In this document: positions 6,445 through 14,299 of the stretch, piece by piece
Layout of the letters: each line of letters begins with the position of its first letter
Numbering within the stretch: position 1 is the stretch's first letter
Source: Akkermansia muciniphila
Lineage (GTDB): Bacteria > Verrucomicrobiota > Verrucomicrobiia > Limisphaerales > SIAT01
DNA: 35,176 bases
Direction of reading: 5' to 3'
Assembly (NCBI GenBank): GCA_945860945.1
Contig: CAMASG010000024.1
Location: forward strand, 1-35,176
The notes under the pieces: generated by a model
The model's database searches: none
Seen by the model: the letters and a program-made list of their open reading frames with translations, nothing else
What the model was told of the DNA's origin: nothing
Made by a program: the position numbers and the translations under genes

Positions 6445-8438
6445 GCGATTTTCACCTTGAGCCGCTGTCCACGGAGGGAGGTGCGGTTGAGCTTGGAGAT
6501 GATGGCCTTCGCGAATTCCGCCGTCACATCCACGAACGTGTGCCGCTCGCGGATGTCCACAGTACCGACGGTCTGCGTCGGAAGGCCGGTCTCGCCGAGG
6601 ATACAGCCGGTGATGTCGCTCGTGGCAACGCCGTGCTGTTCACCAACGCTCATCCAAAGGCGGGTCATCTCAGCGGGCGTGCCACGGCTGATGGGGCGCT
6701 GCGGGATGAGGTTGGGTTCGATCTCGGCTTGCTGGGGGCGCTCGTGCGGTTGGTCTTCGTGTCCGTCGTAATCGCGGCGAACCGGTTGACGCGCGCCGGG
6801 GCTGTCGAGTTCGGCGCGAGCAGATTTTTTGGGCAACGGAGCCTTTGGCGATTTCGCGCCGGGCGCGCTCGCGGCCGCAAGCGGTTGGCTTGTGACGGGA
6901 GTGATGGACGATTTAATTAGAGGCACGGACGCGATGGGGACGATGGGCTTCGCGGTCTTGAAGGATTTTGCTCCAGCGTATGTCGGCGGCGGTGTGACGA
7001 GTTTTGCTCCCGCGCGCACCGGTTTAGGAGCTGCGGGGGCAGGGGAGATGACACGAGGCGGAGCCGTTCGCTCGGGGCGTTCGGTTCGCTCCGGACGCTG
7101 CGGGCGTTCGCGTTCATCGGTCTTCGCGGCGGGTTGCGATGCGTTGGCTTCGCCGCCTTCGAGCAAGTGCAGGAGCGCGGAGATGACGTCGGTGCTGTCG
7201 AAGCCTTCTTCGAGCAACCGGCCGACGGCGTTATCCTGCCGTTCAAATTCGCCGGCTTGCAGGGTGGCGCGAACTTTATCGAGGAGCACGTTGGCGCGGG
7301 CCTCGTCCACTTCCTCGATCGACGGGATGCGCCCGCGTTGGATGTGGCTGTTCGTGAAACGTTCGATGGTGCGGATTTGAAACAGCTCGCGGCCGGCGGC
7401 GAACGAGAACGCCATGCCGCTGCGGCCCGCGCGGCCGGTGCGCCCGATGCGGTGGACGTAATCTTCCGGATCGTACGGGAGGTCGTAGTTGAAGACGGCT
7501 TGGATGTCGTCCACGTCGATGCCGCGGGCGGCGACATCGGTGGCGACGAGGAATTCGAGGCCGGACTTGCGAAACTTGTTCATCACGCGATCGCGCTGCG
7601 CTTGGCTGAGATCGCCGTGCAAACCCTCGGCGGAATAGCCCTGCGTGTTCAGGTGCTCGACGAGTTCATCCACCATACGCTTGGTGTTGCAGAAGATGAT
7701 GCCGAGCTTCAAATCGTGGACGTCAATGAGCCGCGTGAGCGCGTCCACTTTCCAGCGGCGATCCACCTCGAAGTAGATTTGCTCGACCGTCGATACGGTC
7801 ATCCCCTCTTGCTCGATGCGGACGTTCTCGGGGGTTTTCGCGTGCTTTTCGATCAGCTCGCGAATCGGGCGCGGCATCGTGGCGGAAAAGAAAACCGTCT
7901 GGCGCGTGGCCGGCGTGGTCTGGAGGATGAACTCGATGTCCTCGCGGAAACCCATGTTCAACATCACGTCGGCCTCGTCGAGGATGACCATCTTGAGCTT
8001 GTCGAGGCGGAGCGTGCCGCGGCGCATGTGGTCCATCACGCGGCCGGGCGTGCCGATGACGATCTGCGCGCCTTGCCGGAGGCCGATGAGCTGGCGGTCG
8101 TAGGATTGGCCGCCGTAGATGGGCAGGGCGATAATGCCGCGCTTGAAGAAGGCGAGTTTGTGGACCTCCTCGGCGACCTGCACGGCGAGTTCGCGCGTGG
8201 GGCAGAGGATGAGCACCTGCACGGCGCGTTCGCGCGGATCGGTCTTCTCGATGGCCGGAATTGCGAACGCGGCCGTCTTGCCGGAGCCGGTCTGCGACTG
8301 GCCGACGACGTCTTTGCCGGCCATCAAAACGGGGATGGCTGCGGCTTGGATGGGCGCCGCCTGCTCGAAGCCGAGCTTATCGATGGCCTTGATTATCTCG
8401 GGCGAAAGGCCGAGCTCAGAGAACAGTTTGGGTATCAT
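6441..8438 (-). CDS. deaD: DEAD-box ATP-dependent RNA helicase with DbpA/CsdA-type C-terminal RNA-binding domain
   Basis: A 665-residue RNA helicase, probably for ribosome assembly and cold-shock or mRNA remodelling. Motifs in order: Q-motif region (LGFEQAAPIQ, 22-31), motif I SQTGSGKT (48-55), PTREL (80-84), TPGR (130-133), DEAD in VILDEAD (154-157), SAT (185-187), then FCNTKRMVD, ATDVAARGIDV and HRIGRTGRAGR in the second RecA domain. A Pro/Ala/Lys/Arg-rich, probably disordered linker of about 150 residues follows. The last 75 residues resemble the DbpA RNA-binding domain (RLWMSVGEQHGV ... GRRHTFVDV-like and LRGQRLKV). The ATG at 8438 (MIPKLFSELGL) starts right at the Q-motif lead-in. The frame stays open farther upstream, but that part lies antisense to the next gene and has no helicase homology. 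It heads the minus-strand operon. Confidence 0.93.
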   Translation of the reverse strand: MIPKLFSELGLSPEIIKAIDKLGFEQAAPIQAAAIPVLMAGKDVVGQSQTGSGKTAAFAIPAIEKTDPRERAVQVLILCPTRELAVQVAEEVHKLAFFKRGIIALPIYGGQSYDRQLIGLRQGAQIVIGTPGRVMDHMRRGTLRLDKLKMVILDEADVMLNMGFREDIEFILQTTPATRQTVFFSATMPRPIRELIEKHAKTPENVRIEQEGMTVSTVEQIYFEVDRRWKVDALTRLIDVHDLKLGIIFCNTKRMVDELVEHLNTQGYSAEGLHGDLSQAQRDRVMNKFRKSGLEFLVATDVAARGIDVDDIQAVFNYDLPYDPEDYVHRIGRTGRAGRSGMAFSFAAGRELFQIRTIERFTNSHIQRGRIPSIEEVDEARANVLLDKVRATLQAGEFERQDNAVGRLLEEGFDSTDVISALLHLLEGGEANASQPAAKTDERERPQRPERTERPERTAPPRVISPAPAAPKPVRAGAKLVTPPPTYAGAKSFKTAKPIVPIASVPLIKSSITPVTSQPLAAASAPGAKSPKAPLPKKSARAELDSPGARQPVRRDYDGHEDQPHERPQQAEIEPNLIPQRPISRGTPAEMTRLWMSVGEQHGVATSDITGCILGETGLPTQTVGTVDIRERHTFVDVTAEFAKAIISKLNRTSLRGQRLKVKIA

Positions 8439-8595
8439 GCTGTGTCGAAACGACTTGGTGAGCCTATCAGAGAAACGCGACTGTGCGAGAGCTATTCTTT
8501 GGCTGGCTTGGAATGTAACCTCCGGTTTCCCCTCCGCGTCATTCGTTGTGTTGCTTCTCGCTTGCCGGTTGTGGAAGGCTTCACGGCGATTCCTG

Positions 8596-9987
8596 ATGAT
8601 TAAACACGGGTTCATTTTGATGCTGGCCGCGGTTTCTCTCGCCGTGGTCGCTTCTGCCGCCACGGTTGAGACGGTGGACGGCCGGCGTTTGGCGGGCGCG
8701 GCGCGTTTCGAGAAGGGCGGCGTGGTGGTGTCCGCCGCCGATGGCGCACCGACGTTCATCGCCTTCGCCAATCTCCTGCGCCTCGATGCCGCCGCGACCG
8801 CGTTCCCCGCGACGAATGGGTTGGCGAAACCGGGTGAATTTCCAGAACCGTGGAACGCGCGCGACTTCGCGCCGGCAGCCATCAAAGGCAAATCGGCCTT
8901 CACCAACGGCGTGTTCACCATCGAGATTCCCGCGGGAGAATTGCAGTTGCGCACGCGCGGATCGCATTTCATTCGCCAACCAATGAAGGGCGATGGCGAG
9001 ATTGTCGTGCGCGTGGACGCGGTGGGAAGCGACAATCGGAAGAAGGAAACGAAGGTGGGGGCGGGGTTGCTGATGCACAGCGTTGTCGGCACACGTGATT
9101 ACAAGGTGACGATCCGTGTCGATGTGGATGGCCGAACTTCCATGCGCAGTTCCACGACGAGCATCGCGGCTGGTGGCGGAACCAGCATAATTGGCGGCGG
9201 CTCCACGCGTGCTGGTGAGAAGCTGAATTTTCCGTGCTGGCTGAAACTTGCGCGCGAAGGGGATTACTTCAACGGCTACCATTCGCAGGATGGAAAGCAG
9301 TGGCAGTCGATTCGCCGGGCGACCGAGCGTGTCCGCGCCAAGATGCCCGAGATGATCGAGGTCGGGATTGCTGCGGACAGCTACTACGCGCAATCCATCA
9401 AGGCGCAGTTCAGCCACGCTAGCCTCGGCGGAGTGACGCAAAGCCCCGGCGAAATCGCCCTCGTGCGGCCGCGTGTGTTTTTGAGGGACGGCACGAGTAT
9501 TTCCGTGGAGTCGCTGGTGCTGAACGATTCCGGCGCGGCGTTCAGTGATGGAGGGCGTCAACGGACGGTGCGCCAAGCGGATCTTGCCCAAGTCCATTTC
9601 CGCCACATGCCGCAGCTCGGGCTCGCGCAGCTTGGGCGGCCGGGGCTGTTGTTGCGCAGAGGCGATTTCATTGATGGCGATTTCAAGGAGGTTGAGCGCG
9701 GCAAGATGAAAGTCAGCTCGGTGCTGTTCGGCCTGCGCAGTTACATTCTCGCGGATGAAGTCGCCGTGCTCGTTTTCCGCAGCGCGACGCCGGCGCCGGC
9801 GCTATTTGAAGTGCGGACACGCGGGCAGGGGACGCTCACCGCGGCGACCATCGCTGTGGAGGCGGATGAGCTTGTGGCGACGCTGCCGCTCGCCGGTGTG
9901 TGGCGGTTGCCGCTGGGCGAGGTGACGGAAGTTAGCCAGCCGAAACGGTTGGGGTCCGCTGCGTTAGTTAATTCAGTGGGCCGATAA
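8596..9987 (+). CDS. Exported four-unit beta protein with inserted lectin-like domain
   Basis: No named family recognised for the whole protein (463 residues). A signal peptide occupies residues 1-22 (MIKHGFILMLAAVSLAVVAS). The mature part begins with TVETVDGRRLAG, the first of four ~45-residue beta-rich units: U1 23-65, U2 292-338, U3 348-396, U4 about 403-452. U3 carries GDFIDGDFK and SVLFG, 19 residues apart. Between U1 and U2 sits a ~190-residue domain (84-277: FPEPWNARDF ... FNGYHSQDGKQWQSI ... EVGIAADSYY). It reads like the concanavalin-like/DUF1349 beta-sandwich that binds sugars. The same unit order recurs in the genes at 22820 and 24829. The ATG at 8596 is chosen because a signal peptide follows directly. 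It diverges from the helicase gene over 157 bases and lies 113 bases before the MoxR gene. Confidence 0.8.
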   Translation: MIKHGFILMLAAVSLAVVASAATVETVDGRRLAGAARFEKGGVVVSAADGAPTFIAFANLLRLDAAATAFPATNGLAKPGEFPEPWNARDFAPAAIKGKSAFTNGVFTIEIPAGELQLRTRGSHFIRQPMKGDGEIVVRVDAVGSDNRKKETKVGAGLLMHSVVGTRDYKVTIRVDVDGRTSMRSSTTSIAAGGGTSIIGGGSTRAGEKLNFPCWLKLAREGDYFNGYHSQDGKQWQSIRRATERVRAKMPEMIEVGIAADSYYAQSIKAQFSHASLGGVTQSPGEIALVRPRVFLRDGTSISVESLVLNDSGAAFSDGGRQRTVRQADLAQVHFRHMPQLGLAQLGRPGLLLRRGDFIDGDFKEVERGKMKVSSVLFGLRSYILADEVAVLVFRSATPAPALFEVRTRGQGTLTAATIAVEADELVATLPLAGVWRLPLGEVTEVSQPKRLGSAALVNSVGR

Positions 9988-10100
9988 AATTTCTTTCCAT
10001 TGAACGAATAATTTGAAATTGTCCCCCGTCCATCTCGCCGTTCTAGGGAACGTTTTGAACCCAGAGCGGTGGTGGATTTGAATTTAGAAAAATAAAAACG

Positions 10101-11144
10101 ATGAGCACTACGACTGTTGAGAAGAATACGAAACCGCAGCTGGCGGACAAGGATTTGCAGGCCCTCGCGAAGCTGAAAGCCGCACGCGCGGCGATCAAAG
10201 CTGAACTAAGCAAGGCGATTGTCGGTCAGGACGATGTGATCGAGCAGGTGCTCATCGCCATCTTCACCCGCAGCCACGCGTTGCTGGTCGGCGTGCCCGG
10301 TCTGGCCAAGACGCTACTCGTCTCGTCGCTAGCGCAGACGCTCCACCTCGCTTTCAAGCGCATCCAGTTCACGCCCGACCTCATGCCGAGCGACATCACC
10401 GGCACGGAGGTTCTTTACCAGAACCAGACCACCGGCGGCCGCGAGCTGAAGTTTCTGAAGGGGCCGATCTTCGCGAACATGGTTCTGGCGGACGAAATCA
10501 ACCGTACTCCGCCGAAGACGCAGGCCGCGATGCTCGAGGCGATGCAGGAGCGCAAGGTGACGGTGGGCGGCGTGGATTATCCCCTGCCGAGCCCGTTCTT
10601 CGTGCTCGCCACGCAGAACCCGATCGAGCAGGAAGGTACGTATCCGTTGCCCGAAGCGCAGCTCGATCGTTTCATGTTTATGATCACGGTGGATTACCCG
10701 AGCACGGAAGAGGAACTGCAGATTATGCAGATGGCCACCGGTATCGGTGGTGCCAAGCCTGAGGCTGTGCTCAGCGAAGAGGACATCCTCGCGGTGCAGG
10801 AGACGGTGCGCCGGATGCCCGTGGCTCCGCAGGTCTTCGCTTACGCCGAGAAAATTGTGCGCGTCACACGCATCAAGACCCCCGAGGCGGCCGATTTCTG
10901 CAAGAAGTGGCTCACGTGGGGTGCTGGTCCGCGCGCGGGCATCAACCTCATCCTCGCCGCCAAGGCGCGCGCGATGATGAACGGCCAGGTCTATGTGAGC
11001 TGCGACGACGTCGCCGCCGTGGCCCCGCCGGTGTTGCGCCATCGTATCATCCCGAATTTCGCGGCACAGAGCGAGGGCGTCACCGCCGATGACATCGTGA
11101 AGAAGATTCTCGAGTTGGTGCCGAAGCACGATAATCTCGCCTAA
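10101..11144 (+). CDS. MoxR family AAA+ ATPase
   Basis: A 347-residue cytoplasmic AAA+ ATPase of the MoxR group. These are chaperone-like motors that usually work with vWA-domain proteins encoded beside them. Visible: Walker A GVPGLAKT (64-71), Walker B VLADEINR (128-135), sensor 1 ATQNP (170-174) and LDRFMF (188-193), plus the MoxR-typical TPPKTQAAMLEAMQE segment. The length is normal. It is followed after 59 bases by DUF58, the classic order of these operons. The 113-base gap before it is long enough for a promoter (a TTGAAC box lies at 10055), but no convincing -10 element is visible. Confidence 0.96.
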   Translation: MSTTTVEKNTKPQLADKDLQALAKLKAARAAIKAELSKAIVGQDDVIEQVLIAIFTRSHALLVGVPGLAKTLLVSSLAQTLHLAFKRIQFTPDLMPSDITGTEVLYQNQTTGGRELKFLKGPIFANMVLADEINRTPPKTQAAMLEAMQERKVTVGGVDYPLPSPFFVLATQNPIEQEGTYPLPEAQLDRFMFMITVDYPSTEEELQIMQMATGIGGAKPEAVLSEEDILAVQETVRRMPVAPQVFAYAEKIVRVTRIKTPEAADFCKKWLTWGAGPRAGINLILAAKARAMMNGQVYVSCDDVAAVAPPVLRHRIIPNFAAQSEGVTADDIVKKILELVPKHDNLA

Positions 11145-11203
11145 GTTTCCATCCATCCCAACCGCGCGTGATTGCTGCGGTCGGGTAGGACACTTGAAAA
11201 CGG

Positions 11204-12109
11204 ATGGACAAAGAGACCATTGATTCGTTGCTCGACCCGCTGTCAGTTCAGCGGGCGGAGGCGCTTGGCTTGCAGGCTCGCTACGTGGTCGAGGGCTACA
11301 TGGCGGGCGAGCACAAGTCGCCTTATCGCGGCTTCGCGATCGAGTTCGCCCAGCATCGCGAGTATGCCCCCGGCGACGACACGCGCCACATCGACTGGAA
11401 GGTGCAGGCCCGCACCGACCGCTACTTCATCAAGCAATACGAGCAGGAGACCAACTACGTCTCCAACATCCTGCTCGACGGTTCCGAGTCGATGCAATAC
11501 GGCTCCGGTCGGTTGACGAAGTTTCAATACGGCAAAGCGCTCGCGGCCTGTCTTTCCTATCTCATCCTGCACCAGCGCGACGCCGCGGCCGTCGGCATCT
11601 TCGACCAGACGATGCGTGATTACGCGCCGCGCAGTAACAACCGCGCCACGATTCACACCCTGATGCAGCGTCTCGCCGCCTTCCAACCGACGGGGCAAAC
11701 GAACATCGCCGGCGTGCTGCACGACATAGCCCGCGTGGTGCGCCGCAAAGGCATCATCATGGTCATCAGCGATTTGTTCGACGATGAGGAGAAGGTGCTC
11801 GAAGGCATCCAGCATTTACGTTTCGCCGGACACGAAGTGGTTCTGTTTCACACGCTCGATCCGGACGAATTCGAGTTTCCGTTCAAGGGCCTCGTCGAGT
11901 TCGAAGGCATGGAAAACATTCCGAAGATTCTCACCCGTCCGCAGGAGATCCGGAAGAGTTACCTGCGCGAGTTCGATGCGTTCCGCACCCGTCTGCGGGA
12001 GGGTTGCGAGAAGAACCATGTGCACTACGTGACGGTGAACACCGCCCAACCGCTGCACGAAATGCTCAGCGGCTATCTCGCATTCCGGTTGAAAACCACC
12101 ACTCGCTGA
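11204..12109 (+). CDS. DUF58 domain protein
   Basis: A 301-residue protein with the DUF58 signature HREYAPGDDTRHIDWKVQAR (residues 51-70) followed by DRYFIKQYEQET. The following segment is vWA-like and has a MIDAS-type motif, LLDGSESM (DGSES at 92-96). This family is almost always encoded next to MoxR and is thought to be part of the same metal-dependent vWA complex. No signal peptide or membrane segment is visible, so it is probably cytoplasmic or membrane-associated. Its stop is three bases before the next ATG (12113), consistent with translational coupling. Confidence 0.95.
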   Translation: MDKETIDSLLDPLSVQRAEALGLQARYVVEGYMAGEHKSPYRGFAIEFAQHREYAPGDDTRHIDWKVQARTDRYFIKQYEQETNYVSNILLDGSESMQYGSGRLTKFQYGKALAACLSYLILHQRDAAAVGIFDQTMRDYAPRSNNRATIHTLMQRLAAFQPTGQTNIAGVLHDIARVVRRKGIIMVISDLFDDEEKVLEGIQHLRFAGHEVVLFHTLDPDEFEFPFKGLVEFEGMENIPKILTRPQEIRKSYLREFDAFRTRLREGCEKNHVHYVTVNTAQPLHEMLSGYLAFRLKTTTR

Positions 12110-12112
12110 GCC

Positions 12113-14290
12113 ATGGGCTTTCTTAATCCATTATTGCTGGCGGGCGCTGCGGCGGTGGCGGTGCCAATCATTGTTCACCTGCTGAACCGGCGGAAATTCC
12201 AGCGCGTGGTCTGGGGCGCGATGCGCTTCATCAAAGCCAGCGTGGATCAGAACCAGCGCCGGATGAAGATCGAGGATCTCATCCTGCTCGCTCTCCGCTG
12301 CCTTATTTTAATCCTGCTCGCGCTCGCCCTCTCGCGGCCGGCGATGAAGTCCAGCACCACCGACATTTTCGGCCAGACCAAAGTCACCGGCGTGCTGCTG
12401 CTCGATAACTCCTTCAGCATGGGCGTGAGCGACGGCGTCGAGACGCGTTTCGACAAAGCCCGCAAGGCCGCCGAGCAGGCCATCGATGCGTTGCCTGCCG
12501 GTTCCGCCACCGCCGTGTTGCTCGCCTCGGACATCGCGCAGGGACTGATTCCAGAGCCGACTTACGATCTCAACCTCGCTCGCAAAGCTATCCGCGAAGC
12601 GAAGCTCTCCGACCGCGCGAGCGATCTCGCCCCCGCCATTCAGAAGGCGATCGAGAATCTCAAAGGCCGCTCCGCGCTGCGCAAAGAAATCTATCTCGTG
12701 ACCGATGGTCAGGCCACCGGTTGGCGCCAACTCGGTGACATTCAGAAGTCGCTTGAGCAGACGAAGACTGAAATTAAGAGCCACATCCTTCTTGTCGGTT
12801 CGAAAGAAGATCGGAACCTCGGCGTCAGCGGGCTTTCCGTGGCCGGCGGTCTCACGCCTGTGAATCGCCCGATTCGTTTCGAGGTGCAGGTGACCAACTT
12901 CGGCAAGGAAGAAGCCAAGAATGTCCGCGTGACGCTCGCCGTCGGCAGCGAGCCGTCCGGTGACGAGATTATTGTGCCACTCCTGCGCCCCGGCGAGACG
13001 GTGGGTGTTTCGCTTTTCGGCAAGTTGCGCACCGAAGGTTTCCATCCCGTCACCGCTCGCATTCCGGATGACCGGCTGCTCGCTGACAACAAACGTACGG
13101 TCGTCTGCCGCGCGATCCGCGAGGCGCGCGTGTTGCTCGTCGATGGCGAGCCGGGCACCGAACCGCGCGACAGCGAGACGTTTATTCTCGGCCACGCGCT
13201 CGTGCCGGTTCCGGCGCTCGATCGCGAGAGTTATTTCATCAAGACCACGACCGTCACCGCGATCGAGCTCGCCGCCACGCGGCTGGATGATTTCGATGCC
13301 ATCGTTCTCGCCAACGTCGCCGATTTCTCGGAGACCACCGTCAAATCGCTGGAGCAATACCTCAAGCGCGGCGGCGGCCTGATGGTTTTCCCCGGCGCGA
13401 AAGTGAACGCGGGTTTTTACAACGACATCCTTTTCGCGCGTCACGCGATGTTGCCCGCCGCGCTCGGTGCGCCCGAGGGCAACGCCGAGCAGGAAGAGAA
13501 ATACGCCACGCTGCAGACGCGCAACTACGAGCATCCTGTCACTGCGCTCTGGAATAATCCCGGCGCCGGCACGCTCGCTTCGGCCCGTTTCTTCCGCACG
13601 TTTAAGCTCGAGCCAGCTCCCGAGAATCAGAAGCAAGTCGTCGCCGATGCCGGCCCAGCGCGTGTGGTGCTGCGCTACGCGAGCGGTGCGCCGGCGGTGA
13701 TGGAACGCGCGTGGGGCCTCGGCCGAGTGTTTCTTTTCAGCAGCACGGCGGATACGGCGTGGAACGATTTGCCCGTGCGCCCGGCCTTCCTCGCGCTCGT
13801 GCAGCGTGTGCTCGGCTCGCTCGTGCAACGGCAGGATGAAAGCCTCAACGTCCCCGTGGGACAGGAATTCACGCGGCAGGTCAGCTCCGATCTCGTGGGC
13901 CGCGACGCGCAGGTTTCCGGTCCGTCACAATCTGCCGCGACGCGTGAACTGCGGCGCGTGGAATTGATCAATGGCGTGCCGACGCTGCGCTTTGCCGCCA
14001 CCGATTCCGGAGGCGCGTATGAAGCCACGGTGAACGATCCGCCGGCGGTGATTCGTTTTGCGGCGCAGCCCGATTCGCGCGAGTCCGACCTCACCGAGTT
14101 AGCGGTGGAAGACAAAGAGAAGCTCAAGACCTCCGCGAACGTGTATGACTGGTCGCCGGGCGTTTCGCTCCGCGAACTGGTCGAGAAAGAGCGTGTGGGC
14201 ACGGAATTCTGGCTGCCGATAGCGCTGCTGGTATTGGCGTTGGCTGCAATCGAGACATGGCTGGCGCAGTGGTTCAGCCGTGCCAAATAA
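12113..14290 (+). CDS. BatA-like membrane protein with vWA domain
   Basis: A 725-residue membrane protein of the aerotolerance-operon (BatA) type. The N-terminus MGFLNPLLLAGAAAVAVPII begins the BatA N-terminal domain: one hydrophobic segment (5-24), the HLLNRRKFQRVVWGAMRFI motif, and a second segment (55-74). A vWA domain follows with MIDAS motif DNSFSM (98-103) and LVTDGQATG. The large middle part has an adhesion-like beta domain (VQVTNFGKEEAKNVRVTLAVG) and a GATase-like segment (RVLLVDGEPG ... LKRGGGLMVFPGAKV). A C-terminal transmembrane helix ends in QWFSRAK. Most of the protein therefore faces the periplasm or lies between two anchors. It is separated by nine bases from the next gene. Confidence 0.9.
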   Translation: MGFLNPLLLAGAAAVAVPIIVHLLNRRKFQRVVWGAMRFIKASVDQNQRRMKIEDLILLALRCLILILLALALSRPAMKSSTTDIFGQTKVTGVLLLDNSFSMGVSDGVETRFDKARKAAEQAIDALPAGSATAVLLASDIAQGLIPEPTYDLNLARKAIREAKLSDRASDLAPAIQKAIENLKGRSALRKEIYLVTDGQATGWRQLGDIQKSLEQTKTEIKSHILLVGSKEDRNLGVSGLSVAGGLTPVNRPIRFEVQVTNFGKEEAKNVRVTLAVGSEPSGDEIIVPLLRPGETVGVSLFGKLRTEGFHPVTARIPDDRLLADNKRTVVCRAIREARVLLVDGEPGTEPRDSETFILGHALVPVPALDRESYFIKTTTVTAIELAATRLDDFDAIVLANVADFSETTVKSLEQYLKRGGGLMVFPGAKVNAGFYNDILFARHAMLPAALGAPEGNAEQEEKYATLQTRNYEHPVTALWNNPGAGTLASARFFRTFKLEPAPENQKQVVADAGPARVVLRYASGAPAVMERAWGLGRVFLFSSTADTAWNDLPVRPAFLALVQRVLGSLVQRQDESLNVPVGQEFTRQVSSDLVGRDAQVSGPSQSAATRELRRVELINGVPTLRFAATDSGGAYEATVNDPPAVIRFAAQPDSRESDLTELAVEDKEKLKTSANVYDWSPGVSLRELVEKERVGTEFWLPIALLVLALAAIETWLAQWFSRAK

Positions 14291-14299
14291 GTTTACGCG

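Noticed and set aside
4507-6771. Open plus-strand frame of 754 codons
   Set aside because: It lies antisense to the ABC-F gene and the helicase end, both of which have full family motifs. The plus-strand product shows only Arg/Glu/Asp-rich shadow composition.
8439-9092. N-terminal extension of the helicase frame to 9092
   Set aside because: The extension is antisense to the signal peptide and first domain of the gene at 8596 and has no helicase similarity. The Q-motif begins just after the ATG at 8438.
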